Assembly: GCA_045646845.1 (NCBI GenBank)
Contig: JAZRLO010000032.1
Span: 1-63,134 of the forward strand
From: HGM04593 sp045646845
GTDB lineage: Bacteria > Bacteroidota > Bacteroidia > Bacteroidales > Bacteroidaceae
Reading direction: 5' to 3'
Length of the DNA stretch: 63,134 nt
In this document: positions 24,604 through 33,552 of the stretch, one piece after another
Layout: each line of letters opens with the position of its first letter
How positions within the stretch are numbered: the stretch's first letter is position 1
Notes under the pieces: model-generated
What the model saw: the letters and a program-made list of their open reading frames with translations, nothing else
Database searches by the model: none
What the model was told of the DNA's origin: nothing
Program-made: the position numbers and the translations under genes

Positions 24604-26102
24604 TTTCAATTATGACAAGATTTAAATCGGTTGTAAGCGCGGTTCTGCTGATTCTGTTTACAGCCGCCATGAATGCGCAGACGCTGAAGGACAGATATGA
24701 GTTCACCGGAACATTCGGAAGCGGCGACTTCGCGCCGTTCTGGCACATGTCGAACAGACAGGGAGTTCCAAGCTACGAAAAGAACAGTGTATATACACGC
24801 CTCGGAGTCGAGGGAAAACATCTGTTCAGCGACTGCGACATGGAGATTGACTGGGGATTCGACTTTGTCGTAGGCGACAACTTGACATCAACCATCTTCA
24901 TTCAGCAGGCATATGCAGACTTCAGGTGGAAAAAGGTAGCTATCTCATTAGGCCAGAAGGAGAGATGGGGTGATTTTATGAACCCAAGGCTATCGACAGG
25001 CGGATTGGTAGAGAGCGGAAACGCACGTCCCATTCCACAGATTCGTTTTGAGCTTCCCGACTATTGGAACATTCCGGGCACAGGTGGCTGGGTAGGAATA
25101 AAGGGACACCTTGCCTACGGATGGTTCAGTGACGAGAACTGGCAGAAGGACTTTGCGGCCGACAGTACAGCCAGGGCCGTTGGCGTACGTTACCATTCAA
25201 AGGCCGGTTTCCTGCGCATTGGAAACGAAAAGAAATTCCCACTTACAGCAGAAATGGGATTGCACATGGTAACACAGTTCGGTGGTACCTGCTACAACTC
25301 AATGAACAGATTCGGCAACGACCACCACAACCCGGTACGCTTGAAAGATTACTGGACCGCATTCTTCCCGAGCAGCGGCGATGCGGCATACGACGGAAGC
25401 GACCAGGCAAACGTTGTGGGCAACATGCTGGGCAGCTGGCAGGGAGCAATTACATGGAATGCCGGTGACTGGAAGTTGCGCGCTTATTATGACCACGTAT
25501 TCGATGACCATTCACAGATGTTCTGGGAGTATGGACTTTGGACAGAACAGTTGGTAGGCCTGGAACTTGAGCTAAAGAAGTTCAAGTGGGTAAAAGGCCT
25601 TGCACTGGAATATTTCAACCTTAAGAACCAGAGCGGACCGGTATTTCACGACAAGACAGCAGAGATTCCCGACCAGATAAGCTGTATTGACAATAACTAC
25701 AACCACGGACGCTACCCGGGCTGGTTCAACTACGGCATGATGATTGGTACACCGTTATGTTCGGCACCAATCTACAACAAGGACCACAGACAGATATGCT
25801 ACAACAACCGTGTAGAGGCGTTCCACATAGGCATAGAGGGTTCGCCGTTGAGTTGGCTCGACTACCGCGTGCTCTATACCCGAAGCAACAATTGGGGCAC
25901 ATACAAGCATCCTTTCAAGAATATAAAAGTGAACCGTTCGGGACTTGTTGAATTCACTTTCAGCCCCAAGTTTCTGCGCAACTGGAAAGTTACGACCTCG
26001 TTCGCATTCGACTGCGGTAATCTCTACGGCAACAACTACGGAGGCATGATTACATTGAGCAGAAGAAACATATTTGATTTAGGTAAAATTTTGGGATTAT
26101 GA
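24600..26102 (+). CDS. Capsule-assembly Wzi family outer-membrane protein
   Basis: The 500-residue protein has a signal peptide ending MNAQ and a mature region of alternating amphipathic strands that ends in a beta-strand, consistent with an outer-membrane barrel. RYEFTGTFGSGDFAPFWHMSNRQG and SLGQKERWGDF are family features. Wzi retains or assembles surface polysaccharide at the outer membrane. The ATG at 24600 overlaps the wecB stop (ATGA); a second ATG at 24612 gives MTRFKSVVSAVL, an equally good signal peptide. Its stop overlaps the next gene (ATGA at 26099). Confidence 0.85.
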   Translation: MISIMTRFKSVVSAVLLILFTAAMNAQTLKDRYEFTGTFGSGDFAPFWHMSNRQGVPSYEKNSVYTRLGVEGKHLFSDCDMEIDWGFDFVVGDNLTSTIFIQQAYADFRWKKVAISLGQKERWGDFMNPRLSTGGLVESGNARPIPQIRFELPDYWNIPGTGGWVGIKGHLAYGWFSDENWQKDFAADSTARAVGVRYHSKAGFLRIGNEKKFPLTAEMGLHMVTQFGGTCYNSMNRFGNDHHNPVRLKDYWTAFFPSSGDAAYDGSDQANVVGNMLGSWQGAITWNAGDWKLRAYYDHVFDDHSQMFWEYGLWTEQLVGLELELKKFKWVKGLALEYFNLKNQSGPVFHDKTAEIPDQISCIDNNYNHGRYPGWFNYGMMIGTPLCSAPIYNKDHRQICYNNRVEAFHIGIEGSPLSWLDYRVLYTRSNNWGTYKHPFKNIKVNRSGLVEFTFSPKFLRNWKVTTSFAFDCGNLYGNNYGGMITLSRRNIFDLGKILGL

Positions 26103-26476
26103 AAAAAACAATATATCTGATACTGGCAACAGCACTACTGGCATCATGCCAGAAGCAGGACGAAAACGGAGACCTTGGAGGTTTCTGGAAACTATTGCAG
26201 ATTGAGGAACACAAAAACGACACGACAATAGTGACCAGAGAGAAAGACCTTTTCTGGAGCATCCAGTTGAACTTGCTCACAACCACCAACGGTGGCAAGG
26301 GAAGATTTCAGCACACTGGTGATTCGCTGTACATACAGATGATATATTCTCCCACAAATGCACGTGAGATTGGAATGTACAACCCAAAGGACGAGAGATT
26401 CGGAGTAAAGCACCTGAACCGTAGCAGGATGGTGCTGCAATCAGAAGAGGTGACACTTACATTCCGTAAGTTCTGA
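26099..26476 (+). CDS. Small lipocalin-like lipoprotein
   Basis: The 125-residue protein has a lipoprotein signal (LLASC, then QKQDENGD). The mature part has GGFWKLLQIE near its start and a pattern of beta-strands similar to Bacteroidota lipocalin-like proteins (DUF4488 type). The start overlaps the wzi-like stop by ATGA, so it belongs to the same translational unit. It could bind a small ligand or help the barrel upstream, but nothing specific can be shown. Confidence 0.72.
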   Translation: MKKTIYLILATALLASCQKQDENGDLGGFWKLLQIEEHKNDTTIVTREKDLFWSIQLNLLTTTNGGKGRFQHTGDSLYIQMIYSPTNAREIGMYNPKDERFGVKHLNRSRMVLQSEEVTLTFRKF

Positions 26477-26504
26477 ACTAAACAAGCAAAACAGACTACC
26501 GACC

Positions 26505-27743
26505 ATGAGCCTGGAACTATTCATAGCCAGAAGACTTTACGGAACGCGCAAGGGAACACGGCGCATATCACGCCCAGCAGTGACCATTGCACAATGGGGC
26601 GTAGCCATAGGTGCGGTAGTGATGTTTGTGTCAATATGCATAATCGTAGGCTTCAAAAGCCAAGTAAGAGATAAAGTCATTGGATTCGGCGGCTACATAC
26701 AGGTAATGAATGCCGAGATGGATTCAAACGGACCTGAAGCGACAACAGCCGGAAAAGGGATGCTTGATGAGATAAAATCGCTCGAGGGTGTCGGACAGGC
26801 TGAGCCAATCGTGCAGAAACCAGGCATGATTGTAAACGATGGCGAGTACGAGGGAATTGTACTGAAAGGAGTAGGAGAAGGATATGACCTCTCTTTCATT
26901 AAGGATAACCTTGTAGAAGGTACACTACCACAAATGTGCGACACAGCAAGCACAAACAGCATAGTCATTTCAAAGAATATTGCCGATAGACTGGAATGCG
27001 GAATTAACGACAGGATCCTGATATACTTCATGCACAATGGCATAAAGGCCCGCAAAATGACCGTCACAGGCATATACCGGACACATCTCAACGAACTGGA
27101 CAACATAATGGCTATAACAGACATCTACACCACAAGGAGACTTTATGGATGGGAGAACGAAAAGGCCAGTTGCATTGAGATTACCATCAATGACTACAGC
27201 AAACTGCCGGTGATGCAGGAAAAGATAAACACAATAGCCACAAGACACGGCAGCCTGAACAATGAGACCATATATACACCGACGATAGAGGAACTCTACC
27301 CTTCCCTGTTCGCATGGCTTGAAGTACTGGACCAGACTGTATGGCTCATACTTATACTAGTACTCTGCATATCTGCATTCACTATGATTTCAGGACTGCT
27401 GATACTCATTTTGGAGAAAAGTAGTTTCATTGGTATAATGAAGGCTATAGGTGCAAAGAACATATCGATACGCAAAGTTTTCATATACTACTCATCCTTT
27501 ATCATAGGAAAAGGCCTGCTTATAGGCAATATTCTAGGTATAATACTATGTGTAGTGCAACAGCAGAGTGGCATTATAATTCTCGACCCGGAGATGTATT
27601 ATATGGACAAAGTTCCCATTGAGTTCAATTGGCTACTTCTGCCAATGAACATAATAATGTTCATCCTATCCGTAGCCATAATGGTAGTTCCGTCAATGCT
27701 GATATCAAGAATAGAACCTACCAAGGCAATAAAATTTGAATAG
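26505..27743 (+). CDS. ABC transporter permease of the LolC/LolE-FtsX type
   Basis: The 412-residue protein has an N-terminal membrane helix (about 25-50), a large periplasmic MacB-like domain (about 50-270), and three C-terminal helices (about 275-300, 325-350, 375-400). It starts MSLELFIARRLYG, like Bacteroidota LolC/E-type permeases that extract lipoproteins from the inner membrane. No ATPase gene is adjacent. It lies 28 bp after the small lipoprotein gene. An inverted-repeat element abuts its stop codon. Confidence 0.85.
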   Translation: MSLELFIARRLYGTRKGTRRISRPAVTIAQWGVAIGAVVMFVSICIIVGFKSQVRDKVIGFGGYIQVMNAEMDSNGPEATTAGKGMLDEIKSLEGVGQAEPIVQKPGMIVNDGEYEGIVLKGVGEGYDLSFIKDNLVEGTLPQMCDTASTNSIVISKNIADRLECGINDRILIYFMHNGIKARKMTVTGIYRTHLNELDNIMAITDIYTTRRLYGWENEKASCIEITINDYSKLPVMQEKINTIATRHGSLNNETIYTPTIEELYPSLFAWLEVLDQTVWLILILVLCISAFTMISGLLILILEKSSFIGIMKAIGAKNISIRKVFIYYSSFIIGKGLLIGNILGIILCVVQQQSGIIILDPEMYYMDKVPIEFNWLLLPMNIIMFILSVAIMVVPSMLISRIEPTKAIKFE

Positions 27744-27823
27744 GAAACTGTTAAAATTTATTTCGCTATTATTTGAGAATTGTTTTGTACAGATTTACTA
27801 CAATAAATTTAAACATATTCTTG
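27744..27823. repeat. 80-bp inverted-repeat element (element C)
   Basis: The left end GAAACTGTTAAAATTTATT (27744-27762) and right end AATAAATTTAAACATATTC (27802-27820) are near inverted repeats. The left ~40 bases resemble element B at 41033 (ATTTCGCnATTATTTGAG shared), so this looks like an internally deleted copy. It begins one base after the permease stop codon. Confidence 0.5.
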
Positions 27824-27922
27824 ATAAGCTGAAAACTGCCCATCCCTACCAGAACTTACTTTAACCTATACGATACTACCTAAGCGATGCAATAGTCCCC
27901 ACATCTACATTATTGCAAATAT

Positions 27923-27956
27923 AAAATTTGGACCGGCAATTGCCGGTCCAAATTTT
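27923..27956. terminator. Bidirectional terminator between permease and S41 peptidase genes
   Basis: A perfect 34-bp palindrome (arm AAAATTTGGACCGGCAA), with A/T-rich ends giving T-runs on both strands, between convergent genes. Confidence 0.88.
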
Positions 27957-27984
27957 TATGGTGTCCGATAATATCAAACTGACA

Positions 27985-29016
27985 TTATTTGCTCATCAAT
28001 AGTTCTATCGCCTTTTCAAGAATCGTATCTCTGTCGTTATTTTTATCTTCGCGAGAGATATGCACCTCAACATCAGGTTCAATTCCATTCTCGATATGCT
28101 GTTTCTGCACGTCAAAAAGAACATTGCTTGGGAAAACCAATGCCCAACCGTTTGGCAGGTAGTATGTCTCGGGCAGACCTCCACCTCCACCTGAACGGCC
28201 ACCGACCTGTGTCACATTTGGAGCAAGCTTCATGATGCTTGTAAAGAGATTTGCTGTTGAATATACCGATCTGTTTGTCAACAACATTGTGGGTATGTGC
28301 GACCAATTATTATTTGACTCCGGCTCAACAAACAGTTCGTGAAGTTCTGTAAAATCATCATATCCGAGACCGCTCTTCCTTGCTGAATAGCCGACAAGAG
28401 TTTTCTCAGAGAAGAAACGCCCGGCAAAACCGATACCATAGCTTCCTACTCCACCAGGGTTGTTACGGATATCTACAATGATACCATCAGCCTCATCAAC
28501 CAACGGTGCAACATAATCCATAACACTCTGTGAGAACTGAGTTGAGAATTCGGGATATCCGATATAAACAAACTTGCGTCCATCACGTTCAACCAGGCCA
28601 TAGGAAATTCCATTCGCTGTAACACGTCTCTTAGTAAGATATTTCTCTACGACTTTGGTCGAGATATAATCTTCGGGAGAGTCCTCGCCATTGGGTTCGA
28701 TTTTGTATTTACCTCCATGTCTGTCGAAGTTGCTACATATCGCGGCATGGCCATCACGGAGAACATCAACAAGATCACACAAGATATCGAAAAACTCGTA
28801 ATCGGTCTTTGCATTCTCTACACGAGGCTTGTATTCATCATAGATTTTATCCCAATCTATATTCTTGTAACCCAAGAAACAATAATTCTCGTTTATAAGA
28901 TTCCATGCAACATCGAAGTTGCGTACATAGTCATTGTCAACACTTTCATAGGTTTCATACTTTTCGCAGGCACCTAACATGAGTGTAAACACCAAAAGTG
29001 ATAATATCTTTTTCAT
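27985..29016 (-). CDS. S41 family peptidase lipoprotein
   Basis: The 343-residue protein has a lipoprotein signal (LMLGAC, then EKYE). It carries the tail-specific protease features: GHAAICSN, DIRNNPGGVGSYG, a candidate Ser in NRSVYSTANLF, and VGGRSGGGGGLPE. There is no PDZ domain. C-terminal-processing peptidases of this sort act in the periplasm or at the outer membrane; the substrate is unknown. It begins 11 bp after the upstream barrel-like gene, so the two are co-transcribed and may work together. Confidence 0.85.
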   Translation of the reverse strand: MKKILSLLVFTLMLGACEKYETYESVDNDYVRNFDVAWNLINENYCFLGYKNIDWDKIYDEYKPRVENAKTDYEFFDILCDLVDVLRDGHAAICSNFDRHGGKYKIEPNGEDSPEDYISTKVVEKYLTKRRVTANGISYGLVERDGRKFVYIGYPEFSTQFSQSVMDYVAPLVDEADGIIVDIRNNPGGVGSYGIGFAGRFFSEKTLVGYSARKSGLGYDDFTELHELFVEPESNNNWSHIPTMLLTNRSVYSTANLFTSIMKLAPNVTQVGGRSGGGGGLPETYYLPNGWALVFPSNVLFDVQKQHIENGIEPDVEVHISREDKNNDRDTILEKAIELLMSK

Positions 29017-29027
29017 GATTTTTCAAT

Positions 29028-29906
29028 TTAAAAATAGCGATGAATGGTTTTTGTCTGTTTTAGACTAACGAGGTTGAAGCTGAGACCAACCCTGAACATA
29101 GTATTTTTGCGATAGTTCTGGATGTCGTTCACACACCACCAGCGATTATTGGACGCAACACCAACACCTATAGTAACACGTGGCAAGATAAACTTAACGC
29201 CAAGGTCATAATCTATTCCCTGGAGATTAGAGAATGTTGTCCCTTGAATATGTGAAGCGTATTTATCCAAGAGACCATCTGTCGGCATACCTGGTTCATG
29301 TTTTGAATCGGTATATACAAGACCTAAAAATGGGAAAGAGAGATTGCCGGAAAACCCGAGCATCCATTTCTTGAACTGGAACACATAGCTGGCACCGGCA
29401 GAAGCCTCCAACTGAGCAAAAAGGTTCATTGATGCAGGATTGTTTGTCTTGTAAGCTCCAGCCTCCATCATGTCGTATGCCAAGTCAATACCGCCACCGG
29501 CCTTAACCATAAATCCCTTGCCGAAATTCCAATGATAAGAACTGCTATAACCCAGGCTATAGGTTGCGTAATCCATAGACGATGTGCCGGCACTGTTTTC
29601 AAGAAGAGCACGGCTGGAAGAGGCCAAATAGTCTAATGACAAATTCCATGAAACATTATTCCAGCTCTTATAGAAACGACCAAGATCGGCATGTACACCT
29701 GTTGTTGTTCCGGAGTACTCATTAGAACTTAGAAAATGGTTGGCAACACTGCTTGAAGCCAAATCAAACGAAACATTAAGTGTAATTGGATAATCGCCTA
29801 CCGATTCTTCAGCTACACTCTTCTTTGCGTCACCCACACGAGATTCCTGTGCAAACGACACAAACGTAGCTAAACTAATAACAAAGAATAAATAAAATTT
29901 CTTCAT
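29028..29906 (-). CDS. Outer-membrane barrel-like protein (DUF3316-like)
   Basis: The 292-residue protein has a signal peptide (cleavage near SFAQ). The mature part consists of amphipathic strands rich in Ser, Tyr and Trp (GRFYKSWNNVSWNLSLDYLAS, YSLGYSSSYHWNFGKG), as in small outer-membrane barrels. It resembles the Bacteroidota DUF3316 family in length and its EYSGT...G motif; I hold that family name loosely. It is first in a two-gene unit with an S41 peptidase lipoprotein. Confidence 0.65.
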   Translation of the reverse strand: MKKFYLFFVISLATFVSFAQESRVGDAKKSVAEESVGDYPITLNVSFDLASSSVANHFLSSNEYSGTTTGVHADLGRFYKSWNNVSWNLSLDYLASSSRALLENSAGTSSMDYATYSLGYSSSYHWNFGKGFMVKAGGGIDLAYDMMEAGAYKTNNPASMNLFAQLEASAGASYVFQFKKWMLGFSGNLSFPFLGLVYTDSKHEPGMPTDGLLDKYASHIQGTTFSNLQGIDYDLGVKFILPRVTIGVGVASNNRWWCVNDIQNYRKNTMFRVGLSFNLVSLKQTKTIHRYF

Positions 29907-30003
29907 ATCATTATGTTTTTATAATTATGCATAAATTTCTTCTTTTACATATCCTATACATGGATTCAGCTTTCAATCACACTCCGCACAACTGTCAGGA
30001 GAT

Positions 30004-31164
30004 TCAGAGATCGGTCGAGAGCACAGCCTTTGGTATCTCACGGCAATTGTAACCAAACGCCATTGCCTCACCATACGCACCGGCAGAACGGATAGCCATA
30101 ATGTCACCGCGCACTGTTTCGGGTATCATACGGTCCTTACAGAACACATCAGAAGACTCGCACACAGGCCCCACGACATCATATACGCCGTCGGCTTTCT
30201 GCGAAGTGAGGTTCTCAATACGATGGTAAGCATCGTAAAGTGCCGGGCGGACGAGGTCATTCATTCCTGCATCGAGTATGATGAACTGCTTGCATGTACC
30301 GCGTTTCACGTATGTTGCACGGGTAATGAGAGCACCGCACTGGGCAACTATGCTGCGGCCCAGTTCGAAATGCACCTGCTGCCCCGGACGGAGCCTCAGA
30401 TTGTTCGCATAAGTCGCGAAATAGAGGTCAAAGTCGGGAATGGGATATTTGTCGGGAGCATCATAGCGTATTCCAAGTCCACCTCCTACATTTATATGTG
30501 GCAATACAAGACCACGCGTATCCTCGAGCAGTTCCTGCAGTTCATTTATCCTGCCGCACAGAGTAATGAAGTCGTCCATCACCAGTATCTGCGACCCGAT
30601 ATGGAAATGCAGGCCTATCAGTTTTATATGGGGCATAGACTCTATGAAATCAATTACCTCGTCTATCTGCTCATAGTTGATACCAAACTTATTTTCTGCA
30701 AGGCCGGTCGTTATATTTGCGTGAGTGTGCGCTCCTACATTAGGATTTATCCTGACAGCGACCTGCGCCACCACTCCACGCTGTGCCGCAAGCTCTTCTA
30801 TTGCCTCTATTTCAGGGATTGACTCCACATTGAAGCAGAAGATGCCCGCATCGAGAGCGTAGGAAATCTCCTTGTCAGTCTTTCCCACACCGGCAAAGAC
30901 AACCTTGGAAGCCGATATTCCGGCATCGATTGCCGCGCGCACCTCGCCACCGCTAACGCAGTCGGCACCCATGCCCGATTTTGCCACAATCTGCAGAATA
31001 CGGGGGTTGAAGTTAGCCTTTATCGCATAATGAACGTGGAATCCTTCATAGCGCGAAGCCTCGGTCAGCACCGTCGAGAGTGTCTCCTCAAGAAGCCGTA
31101 CATCGTAATAGTAGAACGGAGTCTCGATACTGGAGAATGAATTAACCGGAAAATCCATATACAT
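30004..31164 (-). CDS. lysA: Diaminopimelate decarboxylase
   Basis: A 386-residue PLP enzyme of fold III: HVHYAIKANFNPRIL holds the cofactor lysine, HFHIGSQI and NVGGGLGIRY are phosphate-binding loops, and GPVCESSDVF contains the active-site cysteine. It converts meso-diaminopimelate to lysine, the last step of the pathway. It starts 5 bp after lysC, so the first-step aspartokinase and last-step enzyme are expressed together. Confidence 0.96.
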   Translation of the reverse strand: MYMDFPVNSFSSIETPFYYYDVRLLEETLSTVLTEASRYEGFHVHYAIKANFNPRILQIVAKSGMGADCVSGGEVRAAIDAGISASKVVFAGVGKTDKEISYALDAGIFCFNVESIPEIEAIEELAAQRGVVAQVAVRINPNVGAHTHANITTGLAENKFGINYEQIDEVIDFIESMPHIKLIGLHFHIGSQILVMDDFITLCGRINELQELLEDTRGLVLPHINVGGGLGIRYDAPDKYPIPDFDLYFATYANNLRLRPGQQVHFELGRSIVAQCGALITRATYVKRGTCKQFIILDAGMNDLVRPALYDAYHRIENLTSQKADGVYDVVGPVCESSDVFCKDRMIPETVRGDIMAIRSAGAYGEAMAFGYNCREIPKAVLSTDL

Positions 31165-31169
31165 TCAAA

Positions 31170-32495
31170 TTACTTTTCCGATTCAAAAATTGATGCACTG
31201 AGAGCACGCAACGCCCTTACCTTGTCCTCTTCCCGGACGAGGAATGAGATATTGTAGTTGCTGCCGCCATATGAAACCATACGTACAGGAATATCCTTCA
31301 TGGCCTCCATTGCACGCGCCTCGAAACCGACATTCTCCCAGTTGAGGTCACCTACAACACATATGATACACATATTGCGGTCAACCGTGATTGTTCCCAC
31401 CTTCTGCAATTCGGCTACAATCTCATCAAGCCTGCGGTCATCATCGATAGAGACAGAGACACCCACCTCGGATGTACACACCATGTCGATTGAAGTCTTA
31501 TAGCTCTCGAATATTTCGAACACCTTGCGCAGGAAACCGTATGCAAGCAACATTCTGCCACTCTTTATCTTGATTGCAGTAATGTTGTCCTTTGCAGCTA
31601 TCGCCTTGATTTCACCGGGACGTGTCAGATTGTTGTCGATACGGGTACCCTCTGCCGTAGGATCCATAGTATTGAGCAGGCGTACAGGGGTTCCTGTCAA
31701 TTTGGCAGGAAGGATACAGGTCGGGTGAAGAATCTTCGCACCGAAATAAGCAAGCTCCGCACTCTCCTCAAAATGAAGGTTACGTACAGGTGAAGTATTC
31801 TCGACTATGCGCGGGTCATTGTTGTGCACGCCATCGATATCTGTCCATATCTGCACCTCCTCGGCATTCACGGCAGAACCTATCAATGTAGCCGTATAGT
31901 CGCTGCCTCCGCGCTGGAGATTATCGTAGCTGCCTTCGTGGTTCATGCATATGAAGCCCTGTGTGATGTATATACGTTTTTTGTTCTCAAGGTCGAGCAA
32001 TGGCAGAAGATGCTCGCGGATGTAACCCAAATCCGGTTCTCCGTTCACGGCCAGGCGCATGAAATCAAGCGCGTCCAGAAGTTCAACATCAATACCCTGT
32101 TCCTTCATGTAGAATGTAACCATATTGGTTGACATTATCTCTCCTTGAGCAACAATCTCCTTCTCAAGATCATCGGTGAGAGGCTCGAACGCAAGAGCAC
32201 GCAAATGGGCGAACACCTCGTTCACCTTGTCTGTAGCGGCCTTTGCCATCTCCTCCGAAGAGTAAAGTTCCTTTATGGTCTGCATATACTTTGTCTGCAG
32301 AACGGTAGAATGCTCGCACGCCCCGTTGGGGTTGCCGTTCCTCAGATAATTGGTAAACTCGATGAGAGAATTTGTCGTGCCAGACATTGCCGATAGGACA
32401 ACAATCTTCGTTTCACCGTCAGAAATCAGTTTCACTACACTTTGCATACGCTCGGCCGAGCCGACCGACGTACCGCCGAATTTTAATACTTTCAT
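31170..32495 (-). CDS. lysC: Aspartate kinase
   Basis: A 441-residue monofunctional aspartokinase: KFGGTSVGS at the N-terminus, the kinase domain to about 290, then two ACT regulatory domains (about 300-440) that normally bind lysine or threonine. It makes aspartyl phosphate, entering lysine, threonine and methionine synthesis. It lies 15 bp after ftsE and 5 bp before lysA. No leader riboswitch was seen in the short ftsE-lysC gap. Confidence 0.95.
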   Translation of the reverse strand: MKVLKFGGTSVGSAERMQSVVKLISDGETKIVVLSAMSGTTNSLIEFTNYLRNGNPNGACEHSTVLQTKYMQTIKELYSSEEMAKAATDKVNEVFAHLRALAFEPLTDDLEKEIVAQGEIMSTNMVTFYMKEQGIDVELLDALDFMRLAVNGEPDLGYIREHLLPLLDLENKKRIYITQGFICMNHEGSYDNLQRGGSDYTATLIGSAVNAEEVQIWTDIDGVHNNDPRIVENTSPVRNLHFEESAELAYFGAKILHPTCILPAKLTGTPVRLLNTMDPTAEGTRIDNNLTRPGEIKAIAAKDNITAIKIKSGRMLLAYGFLRKVFEIFESYKTSIDMVCTSEVGVSVSIDDDRRLDEIVAELQKVGTITVDRNMCIICVVGDLNWENVGFEARAMEAMKDIPVRMVSYGGSNYNISFLVREEDKVRALRALSASIFESEK

Positions 32496-32510
32496 AATGT
32501 ATATATGTTT

Positions 32511-33230
32511 TTATTCATTTCCAATTGTCGTTCCACCGCCCGTTTCTTCCGCCGCCGAAGATGGCACAAGGTTCATCTTCCTGTCAGTACAACGGTAAAC
32601 GGTTGCAGGATACTCCTTCAACCACTGCTCGTTATGGGTAATCATGAGTACAGCCATGCGCTCTTCACGGCATATTTCATGCAGAAGATTCATTATATGC
32701 TTACCTGTTTCGTGGTCAAGGTTTCCTGTAGGCTCATCGGCGAGCAACAACGACGGGCGGTTAAGTATTGCCCTTGCTATGACTATGCGCTGCTGTTCAC
32801 CGCCCGAGAGTTCGTGCGGACGCTTGTAGCCCTTCTGCGGCAAGCCAACCAGTTCAAGCACCTCATTTATACGGCGTTCGCGCTCGCCCTTATCCTTCCA
32901 ACCGGTACAACGAAGCACGAAATCCAGATTATCGTGTACATTTCTGTCGGTCAACAGCTGGAAATCCTGGAACACTATACCGATTTTCCGTCTCAAAGCC
33001 TGCAGTTTCCTGTTGCTGAGCTTTGTCAGATTGTACTCATCGAATGCAAATGCCTTGCCGGCATAAATGTCCACCTCGCCATATACGGTCTTGAGGAGTG
33101 TTGATTTTCCTGAACCGACCGCACCTATTATGTAGGCAAACTCACCCTCTTTAAGAGTGAATGACACATTTTCCAGAATTATCTTTGAATCTATCTGAAT
33201 ATCGACATTCCTGTAATCAATTACCGGCAT
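32511..33230 (-). CDS. ftsE: Cell-division ABC ATPase FtsE
   Basis: A 239-residue ABC ATPase: Walker A GAVGSGKST, Q-loop VFQDFQLL, signature LSGGEQQR, Walker B LLLADEPTGNLD and switch His in ITHNEQW. The DFQLLTDRNVHDNL segment is typical of FtsE. It couples ATP use through FtsX to septal peptidoglycan hydrolases. No ftsX is adjacent, which is common in this phylum. The C-terminal Gly/Thr-rich tail is poorly conserved. It is first in ftsE-lysC-lysA, an odd functional mix. Confidence 0.88.
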   Translation of the reverse strand: MPVIDYRNVDIQIDSKIILENVSFTLKEGEFAYIIGAVGSGKSTLLKTVYGEVDIYAGKAFAFDEYNLTKLSNRKLQALRRKIGIVFQDFQLLTDRNVHDNLDFVLRCTGWKDKGERERRINEVLELVGLPQKGYKRPHELSGGEQQRIVIARAILNRPSLLLADEPTGNLDHETGKHIMNLLHEICREERMAVLMITHNEQWLKEYPATVYRCTDRKMNLVPSSAAEETGGGTTIGNE

Positions 33231-33552
33231 ATATCTGTTGTTTTAATAAAGTGACTGCTCTGTTACAATGTCTGAAGTTGTTTAAATAATCCCAAAACAC
33301 CTATAGGAATTCCAGAAATACAAATTTAAATAACATTGTACAAAAATAGTGATAATTTTCAAAAAAACCGTTCTGTACACCGTAGAAATCGGGGGCGGAA
33401 TGCAAAGAAGAGCAAAAGAAAACACAGCGGATATACAATTATCCAAAAAAATGGACAGCACACCACGGCAAGCAGCATGCATTACAAAAAAAATAGTTAT
33501 CTTTGCATGAAATACAACAAACTTCTGCCACGGGCAGCAAGCAACAAGATAT
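33231..33552. other. Divergent spacer between ftsE and the LytTR gene
   Basis: This 322-bp spacer holds the LytTR-gene -7 box (33498-33505) and, on the minus strand, two TAnnTTTG-like boxes (33321-33328 and 33341-33348) that could serve ftsE. GAAGTTGTTTAAAT (33274-33287) and AAATTTAAATAACATTG (33322-33338) may be decayed ends of the window's inverted-repeat element family. Confidence 0.4.
33498..33505 (+). promoter_or_regulatory. -7 box of the LytTR regulator gene
   Basis: TATCTTTG is a full TAnnTTTG match, 47 bp upstream of the start codon; no clear -33 box. Confidence 0.5.

Noticed and set aside
23350..24609. 419-residue open frame on the minus strand
   Set aside because: It lies entirely opposite wecB, has no recognisable domain, and its composition reflects the antisense of a conserved gene.
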